DNA of 6,309 nucleotides, taken from contig JAKACR010000166.1 of assembly GCA_021821225.1 (NCBI GenBank), forward strand, positions 1 through 6,309. The letters are read 5' to 3'. The DNA is from Bacillota bacterium (lineage in GTDB: Bacteria; Bacillota; Bacilli; Alicyclobacillales; SLC66). This document shows, piece after piece, positions 4,963-6,309 of the stretch. The position numbers and the translations under genes are program-made. Numbering within the stretch: position 1 is the stretch's first letter; each line of letters opens with the position of its first letter. Under the pieces are notes generated by a model. It did no database searches. It was given only the letters and a program-made list of their open reading frames with translations, and was not told the origin of the DNA.

Positions 4963-6309
4963 TCAACCCCCTTGCGAGACGGCGCTCTGCCAGGCCTTCT
5001 GGACCGCCGCCAGCCCTTTGGCGGCCGATTCTTTGCCGAGCCATACCGGGGCCATCAACTGGGTGAATGGATTGTAGAAGTTCGCGGCGTTGTTCAGCAG
5101 ATTGGACGGATCCGGATAGTCATGCGCAATTCCGCCGAGAAAGACCTGGGTGAATTGCGCCTTGCTCATGGAGATGCCCGGAATGCGAAACACCTCGTTC
5201 AACCACTGGTTGAAATACTTCGTGCCGACGTGCGGCGGATTGTCTTTCGCCAACTTGATCAGTTGCTCGGCGCCGTAGCCGCGCGTCGCGAAGAGCATGA
5301 ACTGAAAAGCGGTGTGCGGGTGCGCGCTGTTTTTGGCGAGATAAAACGCGTTGTCCTCCCGCTGGTTGGTGTCCACCCCGGCCGGCCCGTATGGGAAAGG
5401 CGCGATCGCCCACTGGAACTTTGGCTTGGCCACGGCCGCCTGCCGGTTCAGCCAGCCTCCGGCCACCTCCACGATGCCGACCCGGCCGGAGAAAAACGGA
5501 TTGCCCAGCGTCGAGAGCGCGGTCAGTTGGCCCGCCGGCGGAGACACCTTCCATTTTGTCGTCAGATCGGCCAGCCAGGTCATCGACTGCACCATGCCGG
5601 GACTCGTCGCGTACGTCTTGGTGAGCGGTCCCCCGCGATAGGCGGCGGTGTTCTGCGGCCCGCCCGTATTGTTCAGCGGATCGGCGCCCCATTCCCAGGC
5701 GAGTGATCCGATCGATCCCGGGGAAAGGACGACGCCCCAGGTGGCCGTTTTCGGGTTGCTCGTGTTGTGCGTCAGCAGCTTGGAGTCCTGCAAAAGGGCG
5801 TTCAACGTCCACTGCTTGTTCGACCAACTGCTGGGCGGGAGCGGGACGTGGTACTTGGCAAACAACGTTTTGTTGTACACGAGAAATACCGGATTACTGT
5901 TCCACGGCAGTCCGTACAGCTTTCCATTTTTCAAAAACTCGTGCCGATAGGTCGCGGGCAGGTACGAAAGGCTGACGTGCCCCTCTTTGAAATAAGGGGT
6001 CAGGTTGGCGATCAGATTGCGCGACACCAGCGTGAACAGCCCCGTCTCGCCCCAGGTTGTGAAAACATCCGGCGTCTGGCCAGCCGCGACCATGGTTAGC
6101 AGCTTCTGGCCGTACGCCGTACTGCCGGGGGTCACCACCTTGACCGTCACATGTGGATGCGCGTGTTCAAACGCCTTGGCCACCGTCGACGCGTACTGGT
6201 CGATCAGCGGATCCTCCGGGACCATCCAGGTGATCGTCTTTTGCGTCGGGCCCGCGTGCGCGCCCACTTGCCAGACCACCACGCCGGCGATTACGATGAC
6301 TCCCGCGAC
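4963..6309 (-). CDS. Extracellular sugar-binding protein of the ABC importer (5' end outside window)
   Basis: This is the solute-binding component (family 1 extracellular binding protein) that captures a sugar outside the membrane and delivers it to the two permeases encoded directly downstream. The reading frame is open to the window edge, giving 448 visible residues. A GTG at 6280-6282 should not be taken as the start, because the upstream codons continue a hydrophobic export signal (VAGVIVIAGVVVW), so the true start lies beyond 6309. Family features are TPDVFTTWGE (visible residues 79-88), GKLYGLPWNSNPVFLVYNKT (129-148, the conserved central strand), an AGGWLN segment (283-288) and an aromatic-rich C-terminal lobe. 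There is no cysteine anywhere in the visible sequence, hence no lipobox in this part; AHA-GPT at residues 17-22 could be a signal peptidase I site. The ligand cannot be deduced. The length is normal for the family. Confidence 0.93.
   Translation of the reverse strand, partial: VAGVIVIAGVVVWQVGAHAGPTQKTITWMVPEDPLIDQYASTVAKAFEHAHPHVTVKVVTPGSTAYGQKLLTMVAAGQTPDVFTTWGETGLFTLVSRNLIANLTPYFKEGHVSLSYLPATYRHEFLKNGKLYGLPWNSNPVFLVYNKTLFAKYHVPLPPSSWSNKQWTLNALLQDSKLLTHNTSNPKTATWGVVLSPGSIGSLAWEWGADPLNNTGGPQNTAAYRGGPLTKTYATSPGMVQSMTWLADLTTKWKVSPPAGQLTALSTLGNPFFSGRVGIVEVAGGWLNRQAAVAKPKFQWAIAPFPYGPAGVDTNQREDNAFYLAKNSAHPHTAFQFMLFATRGYGAEQLIKLAKDNPPHVGTKYFNQWLNEVFRIPGISMSKAQFTQVFLGGIAHDYPDPSNLLNNAANFYNPFTQLMAPVWLGKESAAKGLAAVQKAWQSAVSQGG

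Noticed and set aside
4792..5706. Plus-strand open frame of about 304 codons opposite the permease/binding-protein junction
   Set aside because: It spans two convincing minus-strand genes and lacks an RBS; it is a product of GC-rich codon bias.
6280..6282. GTG as the start codon of the binding protein
   Set aside because: The frame stays open upstream and encodes the hydrophobic core of an export signal, and no RBS lies before this GTG; the gene is cut by the window edge.

Overview
The window reads as ordinary chromosome from an endospore-forming, GC-rich member of the Firmicutes. The main evidence is a minus-strand gene for an alpha/beta-type small acid-soluble spore protein (SASP) with a good sigma-G-type promoter, together with strong Gram-positive ribosome binding sites. 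A lineage near Alicyclobacillaceae is my guess from GC-rich codon use and the SASP sequence; the window does not prove it.

Left block (1-885, all minus strand). The window opens inside leuS, of which only the first 94 codons are present. Upstream of leuS lie its own sigma-A promoter and a two-tier hairpin terminator that closes a tight tRNA array transcribed Ala(UGC)-Asn(GUU)-Ser(GCU). The array has its own promoter. The Ala and Ser genes fold perfectly, but the Asn gene is one base short in the acceptor stem and has a D-stem mismatch. The leuS leader is only about 30 nt, so there is no room for a T-box.

Middle block (814-3157). The SASP gene (minus) ends in a long hairpin and is divergent from a two-gene plus-strand unit. 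That unit is a small alpha/beta hydrolase with an apparent Ser-Asp-His triad, followed by a radical SAM protein whose cluster-binding cysteines are spaced CX4CX2C rather than the usual CX3CX2C. The function of the pair is unknown. It is the least conventional content of the window.

Right block (3123-6309, minus strand). This is the 3' part of a CUT1-type carbohydrate ABC importer operon in the order substrate-binding protein (5' end outside the window), MalF-type permease, MalG-type permease. The genes are spaced 4 and 21 nt apart with strong RBSs. No ATPase, regulator or glycosidase is visible, so the sugar cannot be named; a shared MsmX-type ATPase encoded elsewhere is the usual solution in Bacilli. 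The operon converges on the radical SAM gene across an 11-bp perfect inverted repeat.

I see no phage, IS, CRISPR or toxin-antitoxin module, and no clearly new multi-gene system. The points worth following are the aberrant tRNA-Asn, the hydrolase/radical SAM pair and the binding protein's cysteine-free export signal.
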